Source of the DNA: Diploscapter coronatus
Lineage: Eukaryota; Nematoda; Chromadorea; Rhabditida; Rhabditidae
Direction: 5' to 3'
Length of the DNA: 64,000 nucleotides
Assembly (NCBI GenBank): GCA_964036155.1
Contig: OZ038423.1
Span: 61,023,249-61,087,248, forward strand
Both the position numbers and the translations under genes were made by a program. This document shows, piece by piece, positions 23,717 through 33,774 of this stretch. Numbering within the stretch: position 1 is the first letter of the stretch; each line of letters starts with the position of its first letter. The notes under the pieces were generated by a model, which was given only the letters and a program-made list of their open reading frames with translations, made no database searches and was not told where the DNA came from.

Positions 23717-24447
23717 TTCGCGAGAGTACGGTTTGTAGACAGCGAGCACGCAGGCCGGTCAGATTTCGAACATACGGAGCTGAAAAAGTCAAAGTCTCAA
23801 ACGCGAACAATTAAGAAAAAAAAAGAAAAACGAGTATTTCAGGGCTGAAAAACGGAAAATTATAATTACAAAAAAGTATCGAGGAAAATGAGTAGTTTTG
23901 CGAAAAAGTATATTTTACGAAAAAATTGCACGATCAAGAAATACGCTATACGGAAAAGCCACCATGGTAAATGGACAGAAGGGGGAAGAGAGAGGCGAAT
24001 CAAATAAGAGGAGAAAAGAAAGAAGGGAGGGGAGGAATAGAAGGGGGCGGGGCGAAGAATATAAAGCAAAAGAATAGAAAGAACGGTGAAAGAAAGACAC
24101 AGAAAGAGAAAAAATGAAATTCCGAAATTCAGCAAGTGTCACGATGAATCAAAATAAATAAATCGAGAGGTGGACGCCTTTAATTTCAATGGTCCTCTAC
24201 AGTACCCCTATGTATTGACCGAAGAAATTGAAAATACGGCATTTTTGCCCGATTTGACCACCAAAAATTACAAAAAAGTTGTAAAAATGTTTCGCATATT
24301 TTCGAGATGAGATGGCTGACCAAATATAAACATAAGTTCAGGAAAAATCGATGTTTTTTGTGTAAACAATGTTGACCAGGAATCTTGAAAATCTTGGAAA
24401 AAGCCGGGAAGAGTTTCGAAAAAAAAAAACTAGAAAACTTGAGGAAA
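23717..24447. promoter_or_regulatory. Probable ephrin promoter region with purine-rich tract
   Basis: This is the sequence directly upstream of the ephrin start codon (minus strand). From about 23970 to 24115 the plus strand is almost entirely A and G, with a GC-box-like GGGGGCGGGGC at about 24044. Such tracts are common near metazoan promoters and can adopt triplex-type structures. No clear TATA box was identified. The reading frames crossing this region are low-complexity products of the tract. Confidence 0.4.
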
Positions 24448-24509
24448 CTCGAAAAAAATATTGCAGAGATTATGCAGCCCTGCATGATCTCTGCAATATT
24501 TTTCCGAGT
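24448..24509. repeat. Tight 30-bp-arm hairpin (pre-miRNA-sized)
   Basis: AATATTGCAGAGATTATGCAG on the left pairs with CTGCATGATCTCTGCAATATT on the right. Pairing extends outward through A/T runs to ACTCG...CGAGT, with only a mismatch or two and an A/T-length difference. The hairpin is about 62 bases in all, with a very small loop. Flanks do not continue the palindrome. It lies between the ephrin promoter and the mariner element. Confidence 0.6.
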
Positions 24510-24672
24510 TGGTAAAATCTTTGAAAATTTATTCGCTTGACCGAAAAACTCCATGAAATTACCCAATTTTATCACGAAAAAATGTTGAAAGTTTTTTTTT
24601 TTTGGAGAATTTGCATACATTTTGACGATTTTTGAAAATTTGAATACATAAGTCAAAGTTTCTGAGAATCTA
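24510..24672. other. AT-rich gap before the mariner element
   Basis: A/T-run-rich sequence with no coding signal. It ends in the TA dinucleotide (24671-24672) that forms the left target-site duplication of the mariner insertion. Confidence 0.5.
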
Positions 24673-25945
24673 TTAGGTTGATGCATTCCTGTTTTCCGTT
24701 TTTGATATGTGTACTTTGCTCCCTCCTCTCTGCGGTCGACCGCGACAACAACCACTGTGCTCTATAATATAAACAACCTGCCCCTCCCTCTTACCAGTCG
24801 CAGTGCCACAACCAGCTAGTGAGCAGTCTAGTTCCCACAATGCCCCATCGATTCCACCCAAACAGTGTCCACATACGCAACGTAATGTTATTTCTCTTCC
24901 TCTCTGGCACCAAACCACCCGAGACCCACCGTCAACTGGCCCAAGTATATCCCCAGGAAGTCCCCTCCGAGCACACAGTACGCAATTGGTTCAAACGATT
25001 CGAGGCCCGCAACTACAATCTCGAAGACGAGGAGAGGTCGCAACCTGCACGAGTGATGGATTTGGATTTGCTGCGCAGCACAGTCGAAGGGGAGCCATTC
25101 GCTACTACGCGAGAAATAGCGCAGACTCTCGGAGTAGACCAGGCAACTGTCGTTCGAGGACTGAAGAAGCTCGGCAAGGTACGAAAGTTGGGCCGTTGAA
25201 TTCCCCACGTCTTGAGCGACAAAAACAAGAATTGTCGAGTTGACACAGCAATGAGTCTTCTTACATACGAAAGGACGACGGCCTGGCTGGACAATCTCAT
25301 AACGGGAGATGAGAAATGGATCGTCTACCATCACGTTGTGAGACGTGCCCAGTGGGTGGACAAGGAGGATCAGCCGGAACCCGTCGCCAAAGACGAAACG
25401 CACCAGAAGAAGGTGATGCTATCCGTATGGTGGGGCGTCCAAGGCCCCATCTACTGGGAGCTGCTACCCGAGGGTACGACGATCACGGGTGATGTCTACG
25501 CTCGCCAGCTGAGAGACTTGAAGGCTCACGTCCAATCCACTCCCTGGCTACGAGGTCGTCTTCACTTTCTCCACGACAACGCCCGTCCTCATGTGTGTAA
25601 ACAGGTGAAAAAGGAGCTGACAACGTTCGGATAGCACATTGTACCCCATGCTCCCTGCTCGCCCGACATGGCACCTAGCGACTACTGGCTCTTCTCGGAC
25701 ATGCAGCGAGTCCTTGGCGAGACACACTTCAAGAACCGCGCGGAGGTCGACGCATGGTTGAAGACCTACTTCGCCTCCAAGCAGCCCGCTTGGTACGGCG
25801 AGGGAATCCGTAAGCTGCCCAGTCGCTGGCAGAAGACTGTGGACAGCGATGGCGAATATTTCATCTAATATCCTTGTTAGCCAATAAAGTTATGTTCTGT
25901 TGAACTGTTTCGCACAAATCGGAAAACAGGAATGCATCAACCTAA
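24673..25945 (+). mobile_element. Tc1/mariner-family DNA transposon (mariner, DD34D)
   Basis: The 1273-bp element is bounded by perfect 26-bp terminal inverted repeats (24673-24698, 25920-25945; ends TTAGGTTGATGCATTCC...). Each is flanked by TA (24671-24672 and 25946-25947), the canonical target duplication. The inside is clearly more GC-rich than the host. Intact ends and duplications indicate a relatively recent insertion. The ends could still be mobilised in trans; the internal transposase is interrupted (separate entry). Confidence 0.95.
24840..25868 (+). pseudogene. Mariner transposase with two in-frame stops
   Basis: A single frame of 343 codons, the normal length for a mariner transposase, starts with MPHRF and ends at TAA 25866-25868. 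The N-terminal half has two helix-turn-helix motifs for terminal-repeat binding (around ETHRQLAQVYP and ATTREIAQTLGVDQATV). The catalytic half shows ITGDEKW (first Asp), HDNARPH (second Asp) and SPDMAPSDYWLF (third Asp); the last two Asp are separated by 34 residues, the DD34D signature. TGA at 25197-25199 falls just before IPHVL and TAG at 25632-25634 just before HIVPHAP. Both positions are normally Trp (TGG), so each stop is one G-to-A change. No frameshifts are seen. The copy should not make a full transposase. Confidence 0.93.
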
Positions 25946-26947
25946 TAGTAAATACCTAAACGTGTAACTATCGATGAAAATGCTAGTTAGATTTATTCAT
26001 CGATGAAGAATGATTTCAGTTATAAACGTCTACTGTATATTTTGTAAAAAAAAAATGCTACATAACCAACAATTCTCTGCATTGTAAGAGTCGCATTCAC
26101 TGTCAGACCTTGCATTGATATTTTCAAAAACGTGAATCTGTAGTTTTGATATGGGTTTTGACCTTAAAATGTTCTAAAATTATGCACTATTTTTCAAGAA
26201 TCGGAAAATGCATCAAATTAATCATTCTCGGGCAAATTTATTCGTACCGTAGATTATTTTGTTGATTCTTAAAAATCTCTCATAAATACCAAACTTGTGT
26301 AGCCAGCAATTACAATGATAGATTCATAATTGAACTTCTAATGATCGTATCGTAACAAATTCAAAGCCATCATTAGAGCGACAGTTATGCATATTTATGA
26401 TGAACACGGAAATGTCAGAAAGTGATGAGATTTCGATGTTCACAGAGTACCGATATCATACCGTACACTATATTCTTCATAGCTGCAAGAAACTCATAGA
26501 GATCTTGATACATATCTCATAAACAACCCTGATGATGAGTTATGCACGATTTGACCACATGATCTGATTTCTAAACTAATTAATTGTTTGAACTGACAAA
26601 CAAATCTTAACACAGACGCAATTTTTGATCGTCGAAAAAGTCGATCTTCTAATCTCGTCCCTCCTGCAGCTCTGATATACAAATTTTAGTTTTGCAAGAC
26701 ATAGGGCGGGACATAATTGGAGTGCTTAAACTGAAATTATACTAAGTTATAAGCTAGGCGAGTACTATAAATACAAAGCTGATTGCCTAAGCAACGTCTT
26801 ATACTGTTACTCGATCCATTTCAAGCTTTGCCATTTTTGTTTCGAAAGCGCTACCCTTTCTAAATCGTACTGTATTGAGATCATTTTTCTCAAATTGTTA
26901 TTCTACGGATTTATTATTGTCATTAGTGAAATAAGTCGCAGAATCGA
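25946..26947. promoter_or_regulatory. Intergenic region with TATA-like box before the receptor-like gene
   Basis: AT-rich and without exons that I can support. TATAAATA at 26766-26773 lies about 180 bases before the proposed ATG at 26948 and is a plausible core promoter. Nothing else stands out. Confidence 0.3.
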
Positions 26948-28951
26948 ATGGAGTGCCCTGAACTTATACCTAATACAACGGATTATGAAATTTGTGAAGG
27001 TGAATTAATTTTTCAGTTTACTTATTCTTACATACTATTCTGCATTGCTTTTTAATAAACTTCGGTAACGAGCTACTATTTTAGAATTTTTAACATCAGA
27101 TACATTACTTTACAGCTTCATCGTTGCGTGGAAAACTATGATACTTCAGCGAGATACAGTTTTTATAAGTTAGCTAAATAGTTTTATATCGATGTTATCT
27201 TCGAAAAGTAAATTCATTTATAGGATATAAAATCCAGGCCATTTTCTACAGCATCTTATTAGTGCCAAATTTTATCGGCATATTTATGATGTATCGATTA
27301 TTTCGAAAACCTGGAAGACTTTCACAATTCGAAAAATTAATAGCCATCTTACTCATTCTAAATATACCCTTTTTTATCTGTGCATTGATAGATGTAAGTT
27401 TTATACTATTTTTTTATAATACAATTTTCAATATATACGTTGAAGCATGATAATACTTTAGTTTTCATTTGCTATCTATGATCAAATTTTGGACTTTTGC
27501 TGTCAAGATGATAACGAATTCAGGGTAATATAATTTAAAATTTTAGCCACGTATATCAATAAATATTTATCTACAGTTTAAGCGAATCGTTTAAAATATC
27601 ATCTACGTTGTTACAGAAAAGTGTCAGCATTCTGTGAAATAGTATGGATTGTATTATTGTAGTTTTCCATACATTGTTTCCTCATAATGTCTATTTTTCT
27701 ATCGCAACTTTCCAAATGATTATAAAATACCATTTTATTTTAAAGTTATTTAACATATAAAATTGACTTAAATCTAATATAGTTACAATTTTGCATTAAC
27801 AGCTGACAAATGGAACTTTAGATGTTATGGTATGATTTATTTGATATTCTTCAAGGGACATGGTTACTGATGTTCATAATATTCGTTTCGACTGAAGTTA
27901 CGATATATAGAGCTAGGACATTTTCACTGTTAGAAATTCTTCCACATGCATATGTCGGTTTTGATACAAAATGATTCAATTTAGTCACCGTAACGAAAAA
28001 CTAACTAAGCTATTTTCCATCATATTCTGGATATTGATCGGATTTCATATTATTTTTGGTTGTATCCCCGAACTAACTTGTTTTGTAACTGAGTCGTTGG
28101 ACCTTTATGAAATTGTTGATATACAGTTAAATGTAACGAATCTTCATCAATGGAATGTAAGTTAAACGAATATTATCCAAAAAAAATATTAATGTCAATT
28201 ACGTAGATAATTTTTAGAGTCTTTACGATACAATAGTTCCGATCATAGCAAGTTATGCCCAGGTGACAATTAGCATTGTCGCGTTTATTTATCTAAAGAG
28301 GTGTTTTAATTCGTATGGCAATCTGAGCCAAAGTGCAAGAAATGCTGAACGACGCTTAAATCGATACCTAATGGCGCATGTAAGTTAGCCCGGTCAATGT
28401 TGCATCATATTATGTTGAAAATGAATATGTATAACGTTTAGATTTTATGCGAAGTGATAACAAATGATTTAAATATTGCTAACCTATATATTTTTTGCTA
28501 TGTTTGGGACAATCAGAAACAAGGATATATAGGTAGGATGTTTTCTTAATCTTTTAACTTCGATATCTTAAACATCCTGTGCAAAACCAACTATTTTTTC
28601 ATTGCAATAATTTTTCCATATGGAACGAGTTTGTCAAGAGGACGAATCTGTGTAAATAATTGATTACTCAAACTTGGTTAATACATCAAATCACACATTC
28701 GTTTATATTTGTAACCAATCTCTGGTTTAAAATGCCGAGATTCGTTACAGCGAATACGAGATGACTTACTCAAAAACAATTAAATGAGATTTATAATTCC
28801 TAAGCTATTTTGTCCCCCTGTATTTAATAGCATAAATTAACTAGCCTCATAGCTTCAAAGTTAGAGGTTTGACAGAGCTTACTAAAATATTTTAGATAAA
28901 TGTTTGGGCGATGTTATATCTTTGTCAGACAATGTGATACGTTATATATGG
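26948..28951 (+). CDS. Putative multi-pass (7TM-like) receptor; some joins unresolved
   Basis: Exon 26948-26999 (MECPELIPNTTDYEICE, with an N-glycosylation site) joins in phase to 27223-27393, which holds two hydrophobic spans (IQAIFYSILLVPNFIGIFMM and LIAILLILNIPFFICALI) linked by the basic RLFRKPGRLSQFEK. Later segments carry further hydrophobic spans: SAFCEIVWIVLL (about 27620-27655), TWLLMFIIFVSTEV (about 27855), LFSIIFWILIGFHIIFGCI (in 27971-28156), IVPIIASYAQVTISIVAFIY (28218-28379). Then come 28442-28532 and 28896-28951, all in phase with one another. The layout suggests a nematode serpentine chemoreceptor, but I cannot place it in a class. The joins between about 27528 and 27971 do not keep frame in any splicing I tried, so this may be a decaying gene. 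Confidence 0.5.
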
Positions 28952-31092
28952 GTAAGCATTATTAATAACAAATTTTTATATTAACAAAAGAAATGGAAAG
29001 ATCTTTCTAAATAGTGAATCCTTCGGTCTTACCATTATTTACGTAAACGATAATAATTTTTTTTGCATCAGATAGGAGGCACATTAATGTTACTTTGAAT
29101 TTTTGAGAATAGAACTCGGCTAATCGTGCTTCAAGAAACCAAAATGCCTCTTTCGCGTTATGTTCTTAAAAAGAGCAACTGTAAAATTAGGAATTAATTG
29201 CTTTCTGAATAAACCTTGAGCAGTACTTTTCTGACATAAGAAATGGATCCACACTAGAATAAGTTAAATTTTCTACCAGGAAAGCATTAAAAAACTTTTA
29301 GAGCATTCCTTACATTATGCACTTAAATGAACCATGCCTCCAAATAATTCCCGTTTTTCTTAGCGAGAGGATTGATCAAGGTATTTTATTTGCATATGCA
29401 TGTAAAAGAAGAAGGGACAATTTTAGAAGAGCAACACCACTATATCACCGATTAAGAAAGAATTAGTCAAAGTTATTAAAGTCACACCTCATGGTCCGAA
29501 GCAACTGCATTTGAATGGTATTTTATCATTATTGACCAAAAGATTGATCTGAAATTATGATAAAATGTGAAAATATGTTCTATATGCATAGGCAAAGTTT
29601 ATACACCTCACTACTTCTTAGTTTCTTTTTTACTTGCATTGATTGATTTATTTATTTTACTTTATCGATTCAAATGCATTCCGGAAATTTGTCTAATTTG
29701 TCAAATGTTCAATAAAAAAGCATTGCTTTATTCATTCTGCTCGAAGATAGCTGATATCAAAGTGTAGTATCTTAGCTTGTAAGATAAAATTCATAGCAAT
29801 TCTGAAAAGTGAATCGAGTTATGCAAAACCAGAAAACTGCTCTTGCTTTAAAAACTTTCAGAGCTCGTAGAACGCGTCCAATTCAGGCGAGTAGGATCTC
29901 AAAATGACGGGTTTATTCATTTTCGTAAATGTTAGTCGTTTAGAAATGATGAAAATAGCAACCAACACGCTAATTTCCGAGCATCTAATTTTCATCCCTT
30001 TTATTTCGTCTCAAGTAATCGCTCATTTACAATAGTAATGCGTTATCATACGATAAAAATGAAGTTGACTTTATGTTCGTGAAATCGAAAAAAAAACGAA
30101 ACCTTGTAAATAAGGTTTTGAGTTTACATTTTCCAAAATTCTTGAAAAGTTTTATCCTTGCTCATCAATATTTTCGAAGTTTCGAAGCTATCTGAAATTT
30201 GCTAGTTCTCAAAAATTTATCTTACATGGTTAAGCATAGCTCGAGAAAACAAGATGGGATATTCGAACTTCAACTACTCATTCTCTTTCCCATCCCTTAT
30301 CACTGGGAAGGATAGAGACACAGATGATTATGATATTCGCGGGTTTTTGCTGTTTCTTGCCAAACTCCCTCAGGCGGCCTCTCGAATTACAAGTTAGCTG
30401 TTGTAGAGGGCGAAATAGTGAGTTGAAATGAGAGTTGGAAAGAAGAAAAAGCCTGATAAAGATCGAGGGAAAAAGAAGGAAATAACGAAATACATAGAGA
30501 AGTGAGAGAAGAAAAGAAGGAACTTGATAAAAATAGGGAAGGAAAGGAAAAAGTACCGAGCATTTCTTGCCTCTGGAACTCAGTTGCGTAGGATGGCATA
30601 GGAGGGAGATTTCAGAAATCCACCCTTTGCCTAAGAGACTGCATATATCCCCTCTTTTGCCCGGCGAATATTCCTCGCTGCGTGTTACACTAGGCACTGT
30701 CTCGAGTTTCTCGATTTTCTTCGCGTTTCCAAATTTCCGCAGGATGTTCCAGGATTTCAGAGATTTTCTTGATAAATTTCCCATTTTTGATTGAATTTCA
30801 AATATCTTTTTATCGTGATTTTTAAAAAATTTCTGAGGATTTTCTTTATAAAAATAAATAATTTTTTGGATTTTTATTGGAGCTCATATAACCTTTTATC
30901 TTTATTGCTTTTTATATTCTACTTATACTTATTTTCTAGCCCTTTCCAATAGATTTCGCCTGATTTATTAGCGTAAATCGCTTGTTAGAACCAGATGGTC
31001 TGAAGCTTGGGACTGAATTTTGGAACTCCTTTCCTCGGATATTCGCTTTTGCTTTTCTTGTATCCAGATTTTAGAAACCTCCTATTTTCAGG
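28952..31092. other. Intergenic region upstream of troponin I
   Basis: From 28952 to about 30250 the DNA is very AT-rich with no supportable exon; a hydrophobic 66-codon frame at 29567-29767 has no splice context. From about 30280 to 30780 it is less AT-rich and includes a GA-rich tract with a diverged copy of the dispersed repeat (CGAAATAGTGAGTTGAAATG, from 30411). The last kilobase should contain the troponin I promoter and outron. Confidence 0.45.
31087..31092 (+). promoter_or_regulatory. Probable spliced-leader acceptor for troponin I
   Basis: ATTTTCAG ends at 31091, and the ATG begins two bases later (31093). In nematodes this arrangement usually marks SL trans-splicing just upstream of the start codon. 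It could also be the end of a 5' UTR intron. Confidence 0.5.
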
Positions 31093-33109
31093 ATGTCGGA
31101 CGACGAGCAGCTCCGATACGGTGGCCCTCAGGCCGATGAGGATGTAAGATTTTAAAACTACAGTAATCTAAGAAAAAATCGATAATCTAATGATCTTGTA
31201 GAAAAAAATCTGCAGTAACCCTCCAAAAATCAACTCTAATTTTCAGGATGCCAATCGCAAACAGGCGGAGCGCGAGGCCAAGAAGGCCGAGGTGCGCAAG
31301 CGTCTCGAGGAAGCGGGCGCCAAGAAGAAGAAGAAGGGTTTCCTCACCCCTGAGCGTAAGAAGAAACTCAGGGTAGGCCGATTAAATTGTTGGAAAAACG
31401 ATATTTTGTTCCAATGGTCAATATTTCTGAAAAAAAATCGCTAATTTAGCTGGGAAAATCGATTGTTTAACCCAGAATGTTCCAGAAACTTCTCATGGTC
31501 AAAGCCTCGGAAGACTTGAAGAGACAACAGGCCGCCAAAGAAGCCGAGCGACAAAAGGCTCTGTCTTCCAGAATCATCTCTCTTCCCGACGTTGACTCGA
31601 TCAACGATCAAGGTTAGACTTCATTAGTTGACGATTTTTCGTGATTCATCTTAACCCTACAATCTATCTTTACCGAATAATATTTTACGTTTGAGATCTT
31701 TCCACATTTCTTTTTCGTCGAAAAATGTAAAAACGATTTCTGCAAACCTTCGAAAAATCTTCGAGGACACCTCTCAAGAGGCATTTTTGTGTCTCGTCAT
31801 GACAAAATGACAAAGATGTGATAAGCGTGAGTGACGGGGCCGTGTTCGAAAATGACACACTATAAGGGGTCGAGTTGCCGGATAAATCAGGAAAATGTTG
31901 ATACGGATATACTTGTAAAAAATCAATAAATCGATTTGTTTAGGTCAACTCGAGAAGATCTTCAACGACATGTTCGAGCGCGTCAAACAGCTAGAGGCGG
32001 AGAAGTGGGACATTAACTGGGTTGTGTCCAAGACCGAGTCCGAGATCAACGAACTTACCATCGCCGTCAACGATTTGCGAGGAAAATTGTGGGTCCTTAA
32101 TTGTTTCAAATTTTTTTTCCTTTTAAATTCATGCCACAATAATATTCAAAAATTGACTTGTTCCTTTTTCGAACTCTTATTCTTCCAGTCATGAATTGTT
32201 CATAGATTCGAAAAAAAACAACAAAAGCTTTCAAATATTACGATTTTTAGCGTGAAGCCAACCCTGAAGAAGGTATCGAAGTACGACAACAAATTCAAGT
32301 CCGCTGGAAAGGCAGAGGGTGAGAAGGCCGACTTCCGTTCCAACCTCAAGGTCGTCAAGAAGGAGAGTGCGGTCGAGGATCTCATGGCTAAGGTAGCTTT
32401 TCAAAACTTTATTCAACCCTATCTTCGCTTATTCTTCAGCATGCAAGTTGGTTATCAAAATTTTGTATTTTTACTACGTTTTTTCTCGAAATTTTGAAAT
32501 AAGAATGGAGATTTGTTGAAATCTTGAAAATTTGGATTCTTATGGCTAGAAAAATTCAGGACAATTTCTATTTCTGTATTTTAGACTGCAAAGAAGGATG
32601 ATAAGCCTGACTGGTCTACAAAGAAAGCCGACAAAGCTGACGCTCCGAAGAAAGAGGAAACGGAAGAAGCGCCACCTGCTGAAGAATCCAAGGACGAAGA
32701 GCCTGCAGAGGAGCCCGCTCCAGCAGGTGCGTGAGAATTGGATTCAGAGCTCGAATTTAGTCACTAATTGGGCATGGACACGAAAAACGTGTGTGTATGT
32801 GTCCAGGTACAAAGTGTTAACCCTTGATTAGATTTTATACGAAGTTAAAAATGAAAAGATCACTTATCTTTCTCGTCGAAAAATTTTGTACATCGCATTC
32901 AATGATTTCCACCATTAACTAAGGACGGTGAAGCACTGTGATTAGGTAGCGACAGGAAAATTAGTGAATTCGTGGAATTTCCCATTTCAAATAGAACCAT
33001 AAAAGCTATATAAGATGAGTAAATTATTTTAATTTCAGAGGAAGCAGCCCCAGCTGAGGAGGAAGAAGAAGAGGGTGGTGACGAGGAAGAAGGAGAGGAG
33101 GAAGAGTAA
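31093..33109 (+). CDS. Troponin I (muscle thin-filament inhibitory subunit)
   Basis: Blocks actomyosin in the absence of calcium as part of the troponin complex. Seven exons, all in phase: 31093-31143, 31247-31372, 31486-31612, 31944-32088, 32251-32392, 32585-32726, 33039-33109; 267 residues. The N-terminal third is Lys/Glu-rich helix ([20 protein letters not shown]). Residues about 60-130 are the troponin C/T-binding region, and [18 protein letters not shown] (about residues 149-166) corresponds to the actin-binding inhibitory segment. The tail, from about residue 220, is rich in Lys/Asp then almost all Glu ([14 protein letters not shown]...), an extension seen in nematode body-wall troponin I forms. 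AATAAA at 33275-33280. It probably belongs with the UNC-27/TNI-1/TNI-3 group, but I cannot say which paralogue. Confidence 0.95.
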
Positions 33110-33774
33110 ACTCGTTCTACCGAAATCTGGGTTTATGAAATTCTTCGGAATCCAATTTCAATATCCGTTTTGTGTATTCATTGATCTATGAAAAACTTAT
33201 ATTTTTGTCAAAGTTGATAACCTTATTATCCAACCCATGCGCATAGTTTCTGTGTATCACTTGATACGACGCTGAATAAATGATGAATTTCATCGAGTGT
33301 AGTGAAATTGCATGATTTGAGTGAAATGCCATCCATCTCCGGCGAAAATAGACTAAAATCGATATTTCTAGCAAAGCTGTAAAAGTTGGAGTTCAATGAG
33401 AACGGTGAATGCGTACGAATTGCCGCAGGTTTTCAGCTCATTGCTGAAACTTCTTTCCACTCATTTCTTCTATTTTGTAAAGCAACCAATCATTTCTATC
33501 AAGAAAGTCGCAGGAGAGATCTAGCATAATGGCGCACGGGGTTAATGTAATTTGAATAACGGGCTGGAAATTTACGACAATTCGTGTGCATTCATCGTTC
33601 ATTGAATTCCAACTTTAGCAACTTTGCTGGAAATTTCGATTTTAGTCTATTTTCGCCGGAAATAGGTGGTTGAATACAATTTGGATTTATTTGCACCAAA
33701 TTAGCTTACATTTCAAATTTAATTTCCGTCATTAACCGGACTTTGACTGGAAAAGAAGGACGGCTCCGGGAACG
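33110..33774. other. Troponin I 3' UTR and gap before the phosphatase
   Basis: Contains the troponin I poly(A) signal (33275) and an imperfect inverted repeat (33339-33659, separate entry). No exon seen. Confidence 0.5.
33339..33659. repeat. Diverged inverted repeat, about 100-bp arms
   Basis: The left arm starts CCGGCGAAAATAGACTAAAA (33339) and runs to about 33440. The right arm ends with TTTTAGTCTATTTTCGCCGG (33659) and starts near 33560. Arms match at roughly four bases in five, outer parts best. The loop is about 120 bases. It looks like an old foldback or MITE-type element sitting directly between the troponin I poly(A) site and the phosphatase start. Confidence 0.7.

Noticed and set aside
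24186..24755. 189-codon minus-strand frame beside the mariner
   Set aside because: Phe/Lys-rich product of A/T runs that crosses the hairpin and the mariner end, so it cannot be one ancestral gene.
24888..25403. Several open frames on the other strand and other frames of the mariner
   Set aside because: Shadows of the GC-rich transposase gene.
30278..30784. 168-codon minus-strand frame upstream of troponin I
   Set aside because: Composition follows the GA/CT-rich tract; no recognisable domain or start context.
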